Source: CBDCWQ01 sp965223435
GTDB taxonomy: Bacteria; Myxococcota; Kuafuiibacteriia; Kuafuiibacteriales; Kuafuiibacteriaceae
DNA: 64,000 nucleotides
NCBI GenBank assembly: GCA_965223435.1
Contig: CBDCWQ010000017.1
Span: 268,877 to 332,876, forward strand
Direction: 5' to 3'
Each line of letters starts with the position of its first letter. The stretch's first letter is position 1. Below are positions 46,842-56,600 of the stretch, in pieces. The translations under genes were made by a program, and so were the position numbers. Below the pieces are notes generated by a model. The model was not told where the DNA came from and ran no database searches. It saw only the letters and a program-made list of their open reading frames with translations.

Positions 46842-47132
46842 GGCGTTTGGGTTTTAGAGGGCGGTGAAGCTGATCTTGTCAATGCCTTTTGGGCTATTCG
46901 ACGCAGGCTTCGTTGCTCTGCCTGGTCGCGCCATGGAATAGGTCGCTTCGCGGTGGTCGCGATCTTTGGCGATTCACGAGGCGTTTCGACCTGCTTCCGG
47001 AAGAACGGGAAATCTGGCGGAAAACCCTTCATTCTCCAATACCAAGTCGGTGCAACGGCGCTGTGGGATGAATAGGACCCAGGGACGTGGATTCGCTCTC
47101 CCTGGGAGGACGCCTGATCTATTCGCGGGAGC
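46842..47132. other. Gap downstream of the B12-regulated pair
   Basis: No gene is recognised on either strand. A hairpin at 47078-47106 lies just after the end of the minus-strand lipoprotein operon. The promoter of the minus-strand giant gene must lie here or within its own first codons. Confidence 0.4.
47078..47106 (-). terminator. Hairpin after the cobalamin-regulated operon
   Basis: CCCAGGGA and TCCCTGGG form a perfect 8-bp stem with a 13-nt loop, 27 bases past the stop of the 47133-47864 gene. There is no U-run, so an intrinsic terminator is only a possibility. Confidence 0.35.
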
Positions 47133-47864
47133 CTACAGGGGGCCGGGCCCGAGGTGGATGATACCGACGGCATCGAGGTCAAAGCCGGCGGTGGGCGCCT
47201 CTTTGCCTGTCGTGAGGTCCTCGATTCGGACGAAGCGTGCGCGTTGAACGCCGAGTTCGTGCAAATCAAAGGGGTCGCCCCCGGTGAGCTCGGGATCGAT
47301 CGGGATGGCCTCCTCGGGGGCGTAGGCGTGCACGATTCTCCAACCGGCGCAGCTTCGGCGGGTGCTCTCGGTTGCAGCTTCTTTTTCGCACGCAAAGGTG
47401 TGCCAGGTCTCACCGTCCTCGCTGACCGAAACCCGCGCCAGTTCGGCAAAGGTTTGGCTTGGGTCGCCCTGAATGGCGAACGGGTTTTCGAACACCACAA
47501 AGTCGGGCCCCGGACCATCTTCGATGGTTCGAGAAGAAAACCCCAGCACGATGGTGCCGCCCTCTCCCAAAGAAACGACGTCGAGTGATCCGGCGGCACC
47601 GGGTAGGGCGCGCGGCGGGCCGAGTGCGATGTCGGGGAGCCCGCGCTCACCGAATCCGGCTCCAGGCCCCGGCTCAAACGAAACCAGTTCCGTCGCGTAA
47701 CGCTCGGTGACGTTTCGGAGCGCGCCGGCCGCACGCGCGTTTTCGAGGTTGGGTTCTTGACCTTGTGGATCGGAGTCTTGGCCCCCGCACGAAAACCCAA
47801 ATGTGAGGAGGGCAAGCCAGCCTAGACGGGCTCTGCTGGGCTGGGCAGGCTCTGGCTTTTGCAT
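47133..47864 (-). CDS. Cell-surface lipoprotein, second gene of the cobalamin-riboswitch operon
   Basis: 243 residues. Its ATG (47864) overlaps the stop of the upstream gene as TGATG, so translation is coupled. Lipoprotein signal ending in FGFSC. The mature domain belongs to a family of bacterial 'cell surface proteins' with the motifs 'LPDIALGPPRA', 'GSLDVVSLGEGGTIVLGF', 'DGPGPDFVVFENPF', 'ELARVSVSEDGETW', 'GGDPFDLHELGV', 'ARFVRIEDL' and 'GFDLDAVGIIH'. I recall such genes beside B12 riboswitches and TonB receptors in other bacteria, but cannot verify this here. It may bind cobalamin or assist its uptake (inference). Confidence 0.82.
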   Translation of the reverse strand: MQKPEPAQPSRARLGWLALLTFGFSCGGQDSDPQGQEPNLENARAAGALRNVTERYATELVSFEPGPGAGFGERGLPDIALGPPRALPGAAGSLDVVSLGEGGTIVLGFSSRTIEDGPGPDFVVFENPFAIQGDPSQTFAELARVSVSEDGETWHTFACEKEAATESTRRSCAGWRIVHAYAPEEAIPIDPELTGGDPFDLHELGVQRARFVRIEDLTTGKEAPTAGFDLDAVGIIHLGPGPL

Positions 47865-48325
47865 CAGCCCTCGGGCGTAAGCTTGGTCCATGAGAAACCT
47901 CCACAGCCGTCTGTTTCCGGATCGGAATCGTCGGCCGAGTTTGTGCTGCGAAGAGCGTCTTCTTCGGTATCGAGACCGAAATCGACGAAGCAGTAGTAGA
48001 AGCTTCCGCTTTCGGGCTCGGTCCACACGATCCGGTTGAACTTGTTGGGGCTAAAGGATGCGTCTTCTGGGTTTTGGGTGATCGCCAGATTCAGGTCGTT
48101 GTCGTAGCTGACGATCTCAGCCTGGTCCCATGCGCCTTGGGTAATGCGCTCCTGGGTTCCGAAATTGCTTTCCCAGACGCCTTGAACTTCGATTGGGGCT
48201 GAGGCGGCGCCGTTCATTTGGGCGCCGCGGACATTGTTCGGAATCGGATCTGGATCGTTTCCGCTTCCTCCGCACGCGCCAAGGAAGAGGGCCAAAGCCC
48301 ACGGACAGATGGGGGTGAATCTCAT
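47864..48325 (-). CDS. Small lipoprotein, first gene of the cobalamin-riboswitch operon
   Basis: 153 residues; ATG 48325 follows GGAGG. Lipoprotein signal with lipobox LFLGAC. The mature part ('IEVQGVWESNFGTQERIT', 'WDQAEIVSYDNDLNLAITQN', 'FNRIVWTEPESGSFYYCFVD') is a compact beta-rich domain ending in an Asp-rich, Cys-containing tail. No named family is recognised. A cobalamin riboswitch lies about 120 bases upstream on the same strand, so expression should fall when B12 is plentiful. Probably works with the coupled downstream lipoprotein in the envelope. Confidence 0.8.
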   Translation of the reverse strand: MRFTPICPWALALFLGACGGSGNDPDPIPNNVRGAQMNGAASAPIEVQGVWESNFGTQERITQGAWDQAEIVSYDNDLNLAITQNPEDASFSPNKFNRIVWTEPESGSFYYCFVDFGLDTEEDALRSTNSADDSDPETDGCGGFSWTKLTPEG

Positions 48326-48444
48326 TGCTCGAACCTCCGCCGGTTCATCGCCGGCTCAAGAAACCCTCGAGGATCGAGTAAGCTACGACGGCTTTGTCCG
48401 CCATCAGCCCAGCACACCCAAACCTCGTGGGACTTCGTGGGTTA

Positions 48445-48640
48445 TGCGCAAGGGCTGATGTCCTGGCTTGCGTCTATGAGGTCACATCGGCCTTCCCCGA
48501 GGTGTGGGCCTCGAGTGGCTGGAAGAAATCTCCCGTGGTGTGACCCAGCCGCTTACAGTGGCGGGACCGCGCCGGATTCACACCGGCTTTCCAGCACCAT
48601 ACGCTCTGTTTCTAAACACCTACCGGGTACCGTTGGGGTT
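48445..48640 (-). promoter_or_regulatory. Cobalamin (B12) riboswitch
   Basis: On the minus strand the conserved core runs in the right order. A leader element reads ACGGTACCCGG, followed by GGAAAGCCGGTGTGAATCCG and CGGTCCCGCCACTGTAAGCGG read consecutively. Further 3' come CCTCGGGGAAGGCCGATGTG and AAGCCAGGACATC. These match the cobalamin aptamer consensus (GGGAA..CGGTG..A.CCG, CCCGC.ACTGT.A, GGGAAGG, AGCCAGGA). It controls the lipoprotein pair 48325-47133. Boundaries are approximate; the expression platform lies between it and 48325. Confidence 0.93.
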
Positions 48641-48817
48641 CGGGCATTGTCAACGGCTCAAAGCGGTCTCTGGCTTGTCAACCGCCCAAGTCCCATGCTT
48701 GCATCCGACCTGGTTGTCCGGGCAGGAACGCTTCAGAATGACAGTATTTTTTCTTCCCGCGAGGATCGGCGCACGCACTGCCGGGGTGCTCTTGCTTTCC
48801 CCGATGCGAGGCATACG

Positions 48818-50662
48818 ATGAATAGAGGATCTTTGCTCTTGGCCATGGTGGCGTGGCTTTGCCCGATGCAGGTTTACGCCCAGACGCTGGACGAGCCCCG
48901 GGACTTCTCGGTGGAGCGTTTTCAGCTGTCCATCGATCGCAACGGGTTGCTGGGGGTGGAATGGGCGGAGGTGCCGAAGCATCTCGACTGGGATCTCAGC
49001 TTGGTTCTCGGAGCGACGGATGACGTGCTGGTCGTCAGTCAGCGAAACGAGCGCGGCGAGCTGATGCGGGTCGGCGATGTCGTCGGCACGCGGGTGGGCG
49101 GCAGTGTGGTGGGCGCCATCGCGTTGTTCGACTGGATTCAGCTGGCGGTCGACATCCCGTTTGCGGTCTATCAGGATCGAGGCCGGAACCTGAGGCTCAA
49201 CAGCGCGACCGGGGAGCGGTTGGCCCCGCTGAAAAAAGCGGGCTTTGGGGCCATTCGGTTCGCGCCCAAGATTCGTCTGCTCCGCGCGTCGGACCAGGGC
49301 ATCGGTTTGGCCATCATGCCGAATTTGATCTTACCGGCCATCCATGGGGCCCGTTACCTCGGCCGTGATGCCATTGTGTTTTCGCCCGAGCTGCTTCTTT
49401 CCAAGGAGGTTGCTTTTGTTCGCATCGCCCTGAACCTCGGTTACCGGTTCAACGAAATCAAGAATACTTCCCGGCTGTTGACCCTTGAGGTTGAAGACGA
49501 GCTGTTCGGCCGCCTCGGCGTAGGGCTCCGGTTTTCCCCGGTCGAAATCGATGTCACGATGGCTGCGGCCACCTCTGTGGACCCGATCGCCACCGATGCC
49601 CGCAAGCTCTTTGATCGGGACAACCAGAATTACGTCGAAGGCATGGCGGGGCTGACCGTCGATCTTGCGCAATCTCTTCAGCTTTTTGCCGCGGTAGGAT
49701 TTGGCTTTGTCGAGGGTTACGGTACGCCAGACTACCGGGGGTTGATGGGCATTCGCCTGTCGTCTCATCACGGCGATCGTGACGGGGATGGCATTATGGA
49801 TTCAGAGGATGCCTGTCCGGACATCGCCGAGGACAAGGACGGCTTTGAAGATGAGGATGGCTGCCCCGATACCGACAACGACCAAGACGGATTGCTGGAC
49901 CGGGACGATCTTTGCCCGAACCAGCCCGAGGACGTAGACGAATTCGAAGATGAGGACGGTTGTCCCGACCTCGACAACGACCGCGACGGGGTGCTCGACC
50001 CAGACGATCGGTGCCCGGTTGAGCCTGAGGATCAGGATGGGTTCGAAGACGAAGACGGCTGCCCCGATCTGGACAACGACCAAGACCAGATCACCGACCT
50101 TGAAGACAAGTGTCCGATGGAGGCTGGTGTCAAAGAAGAGGACGGCTGCCCGGCCAAGGACCGCGACGGAGACACGGTCATCGACCGTCTCGACAATTGT
50201 CCCGACGAGCCTGGTCCACCTTCGAACCAAGGCTGTGTGAAGCAGCAGCTTGTGGTTATCAAGTCTGAGCGGCTCGAAATCCTAGACAAAGTTCACTTCG
50301 CAACCGGAAGCGCTCGAATTCGGCGACGCTCCTACCCCCTTTTGGACAACGTCGCGGGCGTGATTTTGGCTCACCCCGAGATCAAGGGCATTCGGGTGGA
50401 GGGTCACACCGACAGCCGCGGGACGGCCGCATTCAACATGAACCTGTCGGTTCGCCGGGCCAATGCGGTGCGTGCTTACCTCATCAAGCGCGGTGTCCTC
50501 GGCGAGCGCCTGGAGGCCGTGGGTTGGGGTGAAGAAAAGCCCATCGAGAGCAACAGTACGTCTCGCGGGCGAGCCTCCAACCGTCGCGTAGAATTCTTGA
50601 TTCAGGGCAGCGGACCGGGCTCCGAGGAAACTGAAGGACGTCAGATCCGGATAGAAGAGTGA
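48818..50662 (+). CDS. OmpA-family outer-membrane protein with TSP3 calcium-repeat linker (module 2)
   Basis: 614 residues from ATG 48818, which begins a signal peptide (SLLLAMVAWLCPMQVYAQ); the frame is open to 48218 but crosses the riboswitch region and is not used. Beta-barrel-like region ~25-310 ('FSVERFQLSIDRNGLLGVEW', 'GTRVGGSVVGAIALFDWIQL'), TSP3 linker ~311-465 (DGDGIMDSEDACPDIAED and repeats), then an OmpA domain ('VHFATGSARIRRRSYPLL', 'IRVEGHTDSRGTAAFNMNLS', 'GRASNRRVEFLI'). Clear paralogue of 28990-30939 along its whole length. The giant protein gene starts 24 bases downstream. Confidence 0.93.
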   Translation: MNRGSLLLAMVAWLCPMQVYAQTLDEPRDFSVERFQLSIDRNGLLGVEWAEVPKHLDWDLSLVLGATDDVLVVSQRNERGELMRVGDVVGTRVGGSVVGAIALFDWIQLAVDIPFAVYQDRGRNLRLNSATGERLAPLKKAGFGAIRFAPKIRLLRASDQGIGLAIMPNLILPAIHGARYLGRDAIVFSPELLLSKEVAFVRIALNLGYRFNEIKNTSRLLTLEVEDELFGRLGVGLRFSPVEIDVTMAAATSVDPIATDARKLFDRDNQNYVEGMAGLTVDLAQSLQLFAAVGFGFVEGYGTPDYRGLMGIRLSSHHGDRDGDGIMDSEDACPDIAEDKDGFEDEDGCPDTDNDQDGLLDRDDLCPNQPEDVDEFEDEDGCPDLDNDRDGVLDPDDRCPVEPEDQDGFEDEDGCPDLDNDQDQITDLEDKCPMEAGVKEEDGCPAKDRDGDTVIDRLDNCPDEPGPPSNQGCVKQQLVVIKSERLEILDKVHFATGSARIRRRSYPLLDNVAGVILAHPEIKGIRVEGHTDSRGTAAFNMNLSVRRANAVRAYLIKRGVLGERLEAVGWGEEKPIESNSTSRGRASNRRVEFLIQGSGPGSEETEGRQIRIEE

Positions 50663-50685
50663 TGGTCTTTGAGGAGGAAGCGGTC

Positions 50686-53600
50686 ATGAAAGCGCCAACG
50701 CGAACCGAGTTGCACCCAATCCGTATGGAAGTGTCGAGTCAGTTTGTTGCTCGACTGAAGGCCATCGGCATCGGGTTCGCCGCAATATGGGCTGCGGGCT
50801 TGCCCGCGGCAAAGGAAGCGCGCGCCCAGTTTGCCAACGTGGCGGGTGCCGGCCTTTCGGCCGGCGCCGATGTGGCGGTGGGCGGGGGCAAAAACGGGGG
50901 CCTGACCTGGGGCGATTTCAACGACGACGGTTGTCTGGATCTGTTGGTGAACACCGATGATGGAGGGGCAGGGGGTTCGTTTTCACGCCTGTTGTTCAGT
51001 GACTGTGCGGCCAATCCTTCCTTTACCGATCGCACCATGACCCACGCCCCTGGGCTCTTGACGGACGAGCTCGAGCGTTCGGCGGTCGCCGCCGATTTCA
51101 ACGGGGACGGTCTTTTGGATTTCGCCCGGAACACCGTAGGGCGGGTTGAGATCTACATCAACCGTGGTCCAGGAGCGGTGCCGCCTTACAGCTTTGGCGC
51201 CGGGGGCGGCGCGGACCACGTTTTTGTCGGGCCTTGGGCGAACTACAGTCTTTTTAACACTGAAGGCATGGGGGCCATCGACGTTGAGGGGGATGGGGAT
51301 ATCGACCTGGTACTCGACAATCACCGCGCTGGATTCGTGATTCTTCAAAACAATGCGGGTGTGTTTTCAGAGGAAGACCCGGCCAACAACGATCTGCCGA
51401 CAAGCAGTGGGGGCAGTGGCGACTATCTGGCGATCGGCGATTTTGATCTCGACGGTGACACAGACTTTCTTGGTCGAAAGCCTGCGGGGGCGCCGGATCT
51501 ATGGGTCAACAACGGGGGGCGTTTTTCGAGCTCAACGACAACTTTCGATCAGCCGGCGGCCAATGGGAACAAGGGTGGAGTTCTATTCTGTGACTTTGAT
51601 GCTGATGGTGATCTCGATATCTTTTGGTCCGACAACGGAACCAACCAGATTTGGCGACAGGATGGTCCCACGACATGGGTGGCGACGGGGGAGCCGGCTA
51701 CCTCATCCGGGGTGGCCATTGCGGATACGACCGGGCTTGGCATTGATGGTGTGTCGTGTGGTGACGTCGATAACGATGGAGACGTTGATTTGTATTTGGC
51801 GGCCGGCGGGGCAGACCTGCTTTTCCTCAATACCACCCCGGCGGGTGGCGCCTTAAGTTTCACCCAGGACAACTTGGGGATCGCCAATGCCGCAAACTCT
51901 GAGGGTGTGACATTTGGTGACTACGACAACGATGGTGATCTCGACATTGCGGTTAACATTGCGGATGGCCCAAACGAACTGTGGAGGAACGGTCTCAACA
52001 ACACGAACTACTTTTTCGTGAAAGCGAACATGACGACCGGAGCGCCCTACAACGGCACGGTGGTGACGCTCCTGAGCGGAACCGGAAGCGGTTCGGTGGT
52101 GGGCCCCTCGACGACCATTGCGGGCGGATCCGGGCATGGTTCTGGTGGAGATGGCGGCGGACAAGCCCATTTTGGCATGCCCGGAGGCGCGGCGACCCGG
52201 GTGGAAGTTCGGGTGATTTTCCCCAACCGAACGACGGTGTACCAGTGTGCCACGCCGAGCAGCTTGGCACAGCAAACCACAACCATCACGCCGAACACCG
52301 CGTCCTCTCCATGCGTGGATACGGATGGCGATGGGGTGCCGGATCACGCAGACCCAGATGACGACGACGACGGCACGTTAGACGGCGCCGACCCCGACGA
52401 TACCGATCCTTGTAACCCCAACCCGGCGGCGGGCCGCTGTGATGCCGACGGCGACGGGGTCACGGTGGGGGGAGGCGACGCCGACGATAACAACGCGTGT
52501 GTGCCCGACGCCAATGACCCCCTGTGTGATGCGGACGGCGATGGGGTCACGGTGGGGGGAGGCGACGCCGACGACAACAACGCGTGTGTGCCCGATGCGA
52601 ACGATCCACTGTGCGACGCCGATGGCGATGGGGTGACGGTGGGTGGTGGTGATGCCGATGACAACAATCCCTGCGTGCCCGATGCGAACGATCCTTTGTG
52701 CGATGCGGACGGCGATGGGGTGACGGTGGGTGGTGGTGATGCCGACGACAACAACCCCTGCGTTCCGGACGCCAACGATCCCTTGTGCGATGCGGACGGC
52801 GATGGGGTGACGGTCGGTGGCGGTGACGCCGACGACAACAATCCCTGCGTGCCCGATGCGAACGATCCTTTGTGCGATGCGGACGGCGATGGGGTGACGG
52901 TCGGTGGCGGTGATGCCGACGACAACAATCCCTGCGTTCCGGACGCCAGCGATCCCTTGTGCGATGCGGACGGCGATGGGGTGACGGTCGGTGGCGGTGA
53001 CCCCGACAACAACAATGCCTGTGTGCCTGACGCCAACGACCCACTATGCGATGCCGATGGCGACGGCATCACCGTCGGAGCTGGAGATCCCGACGACAAT
53101 GATGCTTGCAACCCCGATGTGAATGACCCCCTGTGTGACGCCGATGGTGACGGGGTGACGGTGGGGGGAGGTGACGCCGACGACAACAACGCGTGTGTGC
53201 CCGACGCCAATGACCCCTTGTGTGACGCGGACGGCGATGGGGTGACGGTCGGTGGTGGGGATCCCGATAACAACAATCCGTGTGTGCCCGACGCCAGCGA
53301 CCCGCTGTGTGATGCCGATGGTGATGGGGTGACGGTGGGGGGCGGGGATCCCGACAACAACAATCCGTGTGTGCCCGATGCCAACGACCCCTTGTGTGAT
53401 GCAGATGGCGATGGCGTGACGGTCGGCGGAGGAGACCCCGACGACACCAATCCGTGTGTGCCTGACGCCAGTGACCCGCTGTGCGACGCCGACGGCGACG
53501 GGGTGACGGTCGGAGGTGGTGACCCCGATGACAGCAATCCTTGCAACCCTGATGCGAACGACCCCTTGTGCGATGCCGACGGCGATGGCGAAACTGTAGG

Positions 53601-56600
53601 TGACGGCGACCCGGACAACAACGACCCCTGTGTGCCCGACATGAACGACCCGTTGTGTGACGCCGACGACGATGGGGTGGCGACCAACGTCGACCCCGAC
53701 GACAACAACGCGTGCGTACCTGATGCCGACGATCCTCTGTGCGATGCCGACGGCGACGGGGTGACGGTAGGCGGTGCCGATCCGAACGACAACGACGCCT
53801 GTGTTCCCGATGAAAATGATCCGCTGTGTGATGCCGATGGTGATGGCTCGCCGGGAGGGACAGACCCCGACAACCGAGATCCCTGTGTTCCGAGTAATGT
53901 GGCCTCGACTTGCGATACCGACGGGGATGGGGTGGTGGACGGACAAGATCTTGATCCGAACCAACCGAATGTCTGCCGGGATGCCGATGCCGACCAATGC
54001 GATGACTGCGCGAACACGGGTGCCAATGGAAGCGGCGGTGCCCCCAACGCCGATGGCCCCGATGGCGATGGAGATGGGCGCTGCAACCGGGGCGATCTGG
54101 ATGGCGACAATGACGGAATACCAGATGTTCTGGAAAACATGATCGGTGCCTTTCCGGAAGGTGACAGCGATGCCGATGGAATTCCGAATTTTCGTGACGC
54201 CAACGATCGAGGCGATGGGCAACCCAGCATGTCCCCAGACGCCGACGGCAATGGTTTGGTGGATGTGCTGTCTTCGGTGTTCGACGCCGATGGTGATGGG
54301 GTGCCCAATCACCTTGACCTCGACGCGGACAGCGACGGGATCCCAGACACCGTGGAGTCAGGCCATGCGGGAACCGATGCCAACAACGACGGGGTCCTTG
54401 ACGGGCCCTATGGGTCCAATGGCCTCCAGGACGAAGTGGAGACCGCGCCCGATTCGGGGATGCCAAACTTTGTTCGCCGCGACACCGACGGTGATGGCCT
54501 TCCCGATTTCTTGGACAGCGACAGCGACGGCGATGGCCTGAGCGACACCCAAGAAGCGGGCCTCTCAGCGCTCGACCGCGATGGGGATGGCTCCATCGAC
54601 GTGTCCATCGACTCCGACTCCGATGGGGTGTTTGATAGCTACGATGACTCCGATGGCGACGGCACCGCGGACAACCAAGATCCCGATTCACCTCGCTTCG
54701 GAGGGGTGAAAGATCCACTCGATGAAGACGAAAACGGCATGGTGGACGCGGTCTTGGACCAAGACGGAGACGGCATACCAGACCCCTACGATGCGGCGAC
54801 GGGTGGTCTCGATGGTTCCGGCGACTCAGACGGTGATGGTACGAGCGATGCCTTGGAATGCCCCAACCCGCCCGGGTGGCCAGACTGTCCGGATTCGGAT
54901 CGAGATGGGCAGCCCAACTACCAAGAGGCGGTCGACTTGGACGCCGACGGTGTTTTGGATGCCAAAGACCAAGACACCGACAACGATGGCATTCCGAATG
55001 CGAACGAGAACGACCTCGGCCTTGATCCCTACGGCGACAACGACCAAGATGGCGTGCCCAACTGGGAGGATGTGAGCGATCGCGGCGATGGGCAGCCCAA
55101 TGCTTGTGCCCCCGGGAGCCCGGCGTCTACCTGCGATGCCCCGTCCTTGGTTTACGACCGGGACCAAGACGGGGTGCCGAACCACAAAGATTTGGATTCG
55201 GACAATGACGGTCTGTCGGATGCCTTGGAGTCGGGTCTCGATGGGCCGGACCCCAATGGGAATGGCGTTCTCGATGGCTCCGTAGGGGCCAATGGTCTCA
55301 TCGATGCCCTCGAGACCGAGCCGGACTCCGGTCGCTTGCGCGGGCCGATTCTCAATACCGACGGGGACCAAGATCCAGATTTTCTCGATCTCGACAGCGA
55401 TGACGACGGCGACTTCGATGTCATCGAGGCCGGCCACGTAGGTTTTGATGGCAACGGGGATGGCCGCGGAGATGATCCGACAGACGTCGACATGGACGGA
55501 ATTCTCGACGCGGTCGACGACTCAGATTTGGATGGGACCGTAGACCTCCAAGATGGTGATCCACCATCCTTTGGTGGCCTCAGGCCCGAAGCCCCGCAGT
55601 CGGTCGACGTCGACGCCGACGGAATTCCCGATGCCTTCGATCGGGACGATGGGGGCCCGGGCCCCGGTGACAGCGACCTAGACACCCGTCCCGACAGCTT
55701 GGAATGCGTGGGCGGGTGGCCTTGTCCCGACGCCGATCTTGACGGGCGCCCGGATTACGCGGTCGGCGATGATGGCGATGGCGATGGCGTGGGGGATGGA
55801 AGCGATCGAGATACGGACAATGATGGGATCTTCAATGACGCGGAGAACGTGCTGGGTGTCGATCCGCTGGAAGACCGCGATGGCGATGGCATCCCCAACT
55901 TCGCCGACGTCGACGAACGCGGCGACGGCATGCCCAATGCTTGCTCGGACGACAATAACGACCAAATATGCGACGCGGTGGCCAGCGCGTTTGACGTCGA
56001 TGGGGACGGAAATCCCAACCATACCGACCGTGATGCCGATGGTGACGGGCTTCCCGATTTGCTTGAAGCTGGGCACGGTGAGGCCGATGCCGACGGGGAT
56101 GGGCAAGTGGATGGTCCGGTCGGAACCAATGGCGTACCCGATAACGTAGAGACCCAGCCTGACTCGGGGATGCCGGACTACGTTGTTCGCGACACCGACC
56201 AAGAGCCGCCGCCCGATTTCCTTGACGCCGATTCCGACGGCGACGGCATTCTGGATCGCGTAGAACGGCTCCAGGATCCGGATGGTGATGGCAACCCCGC
56301 CTACACCGATGAGGATTCCGACAATGATGGTCTTTTGGATGCCGTAGAAGGCGAAACCGACCGCGACAACGATGGCATTCCCAACTACCTGGACCCGGAC
56401 TCTGACGGCGATGGCATTCCCGACATGCAAGAGGGTGCACAAGATCCCGATGGTGACGGCGAACCCAACTACGTTGACCTAGACGCCGATGGCGACGGTG
56501 TGGACGATCAAACCGAAGGAACCGAAGATCCGGATGGCGATGGCGTTCCGAATTTCCTCGATACCGATTCCGATGGTGACAACATCCCCGATGCGGTGGA

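Noticed and set aside
46742..47815. 357-residue minus-strand frame across the end of the B12-regulated operon
   Set aside because: Mostly out-of-frame shadow of the 47133-47864 lipoprotein; I looked for a TonB receptor start in 46842-47132 and found none.
48218..48817. N-terminal extension of the second OmpA gene
   Set aside because: It would run through the cobalamin riboswitch and divergent promoter region, and ATG 48818 gives a clean signal peptide.
52438..53910. CRISPR array or non-coding satellite
   Set aside because: Units are contiguous, 87 bp, codon-phased and without unique spacers; they are coding repeats.
52344..54308. 654-residue minus-strand open frame opposite the 87-bp repeats
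   Set aside because: It exists only because GAC/GGC-rich repeats read as Ser/Pro codons on the other strand; the protein is a low-complexity Ser-Pro repeat and the plus-strand gene has signal peptide, ribosome site and domains.
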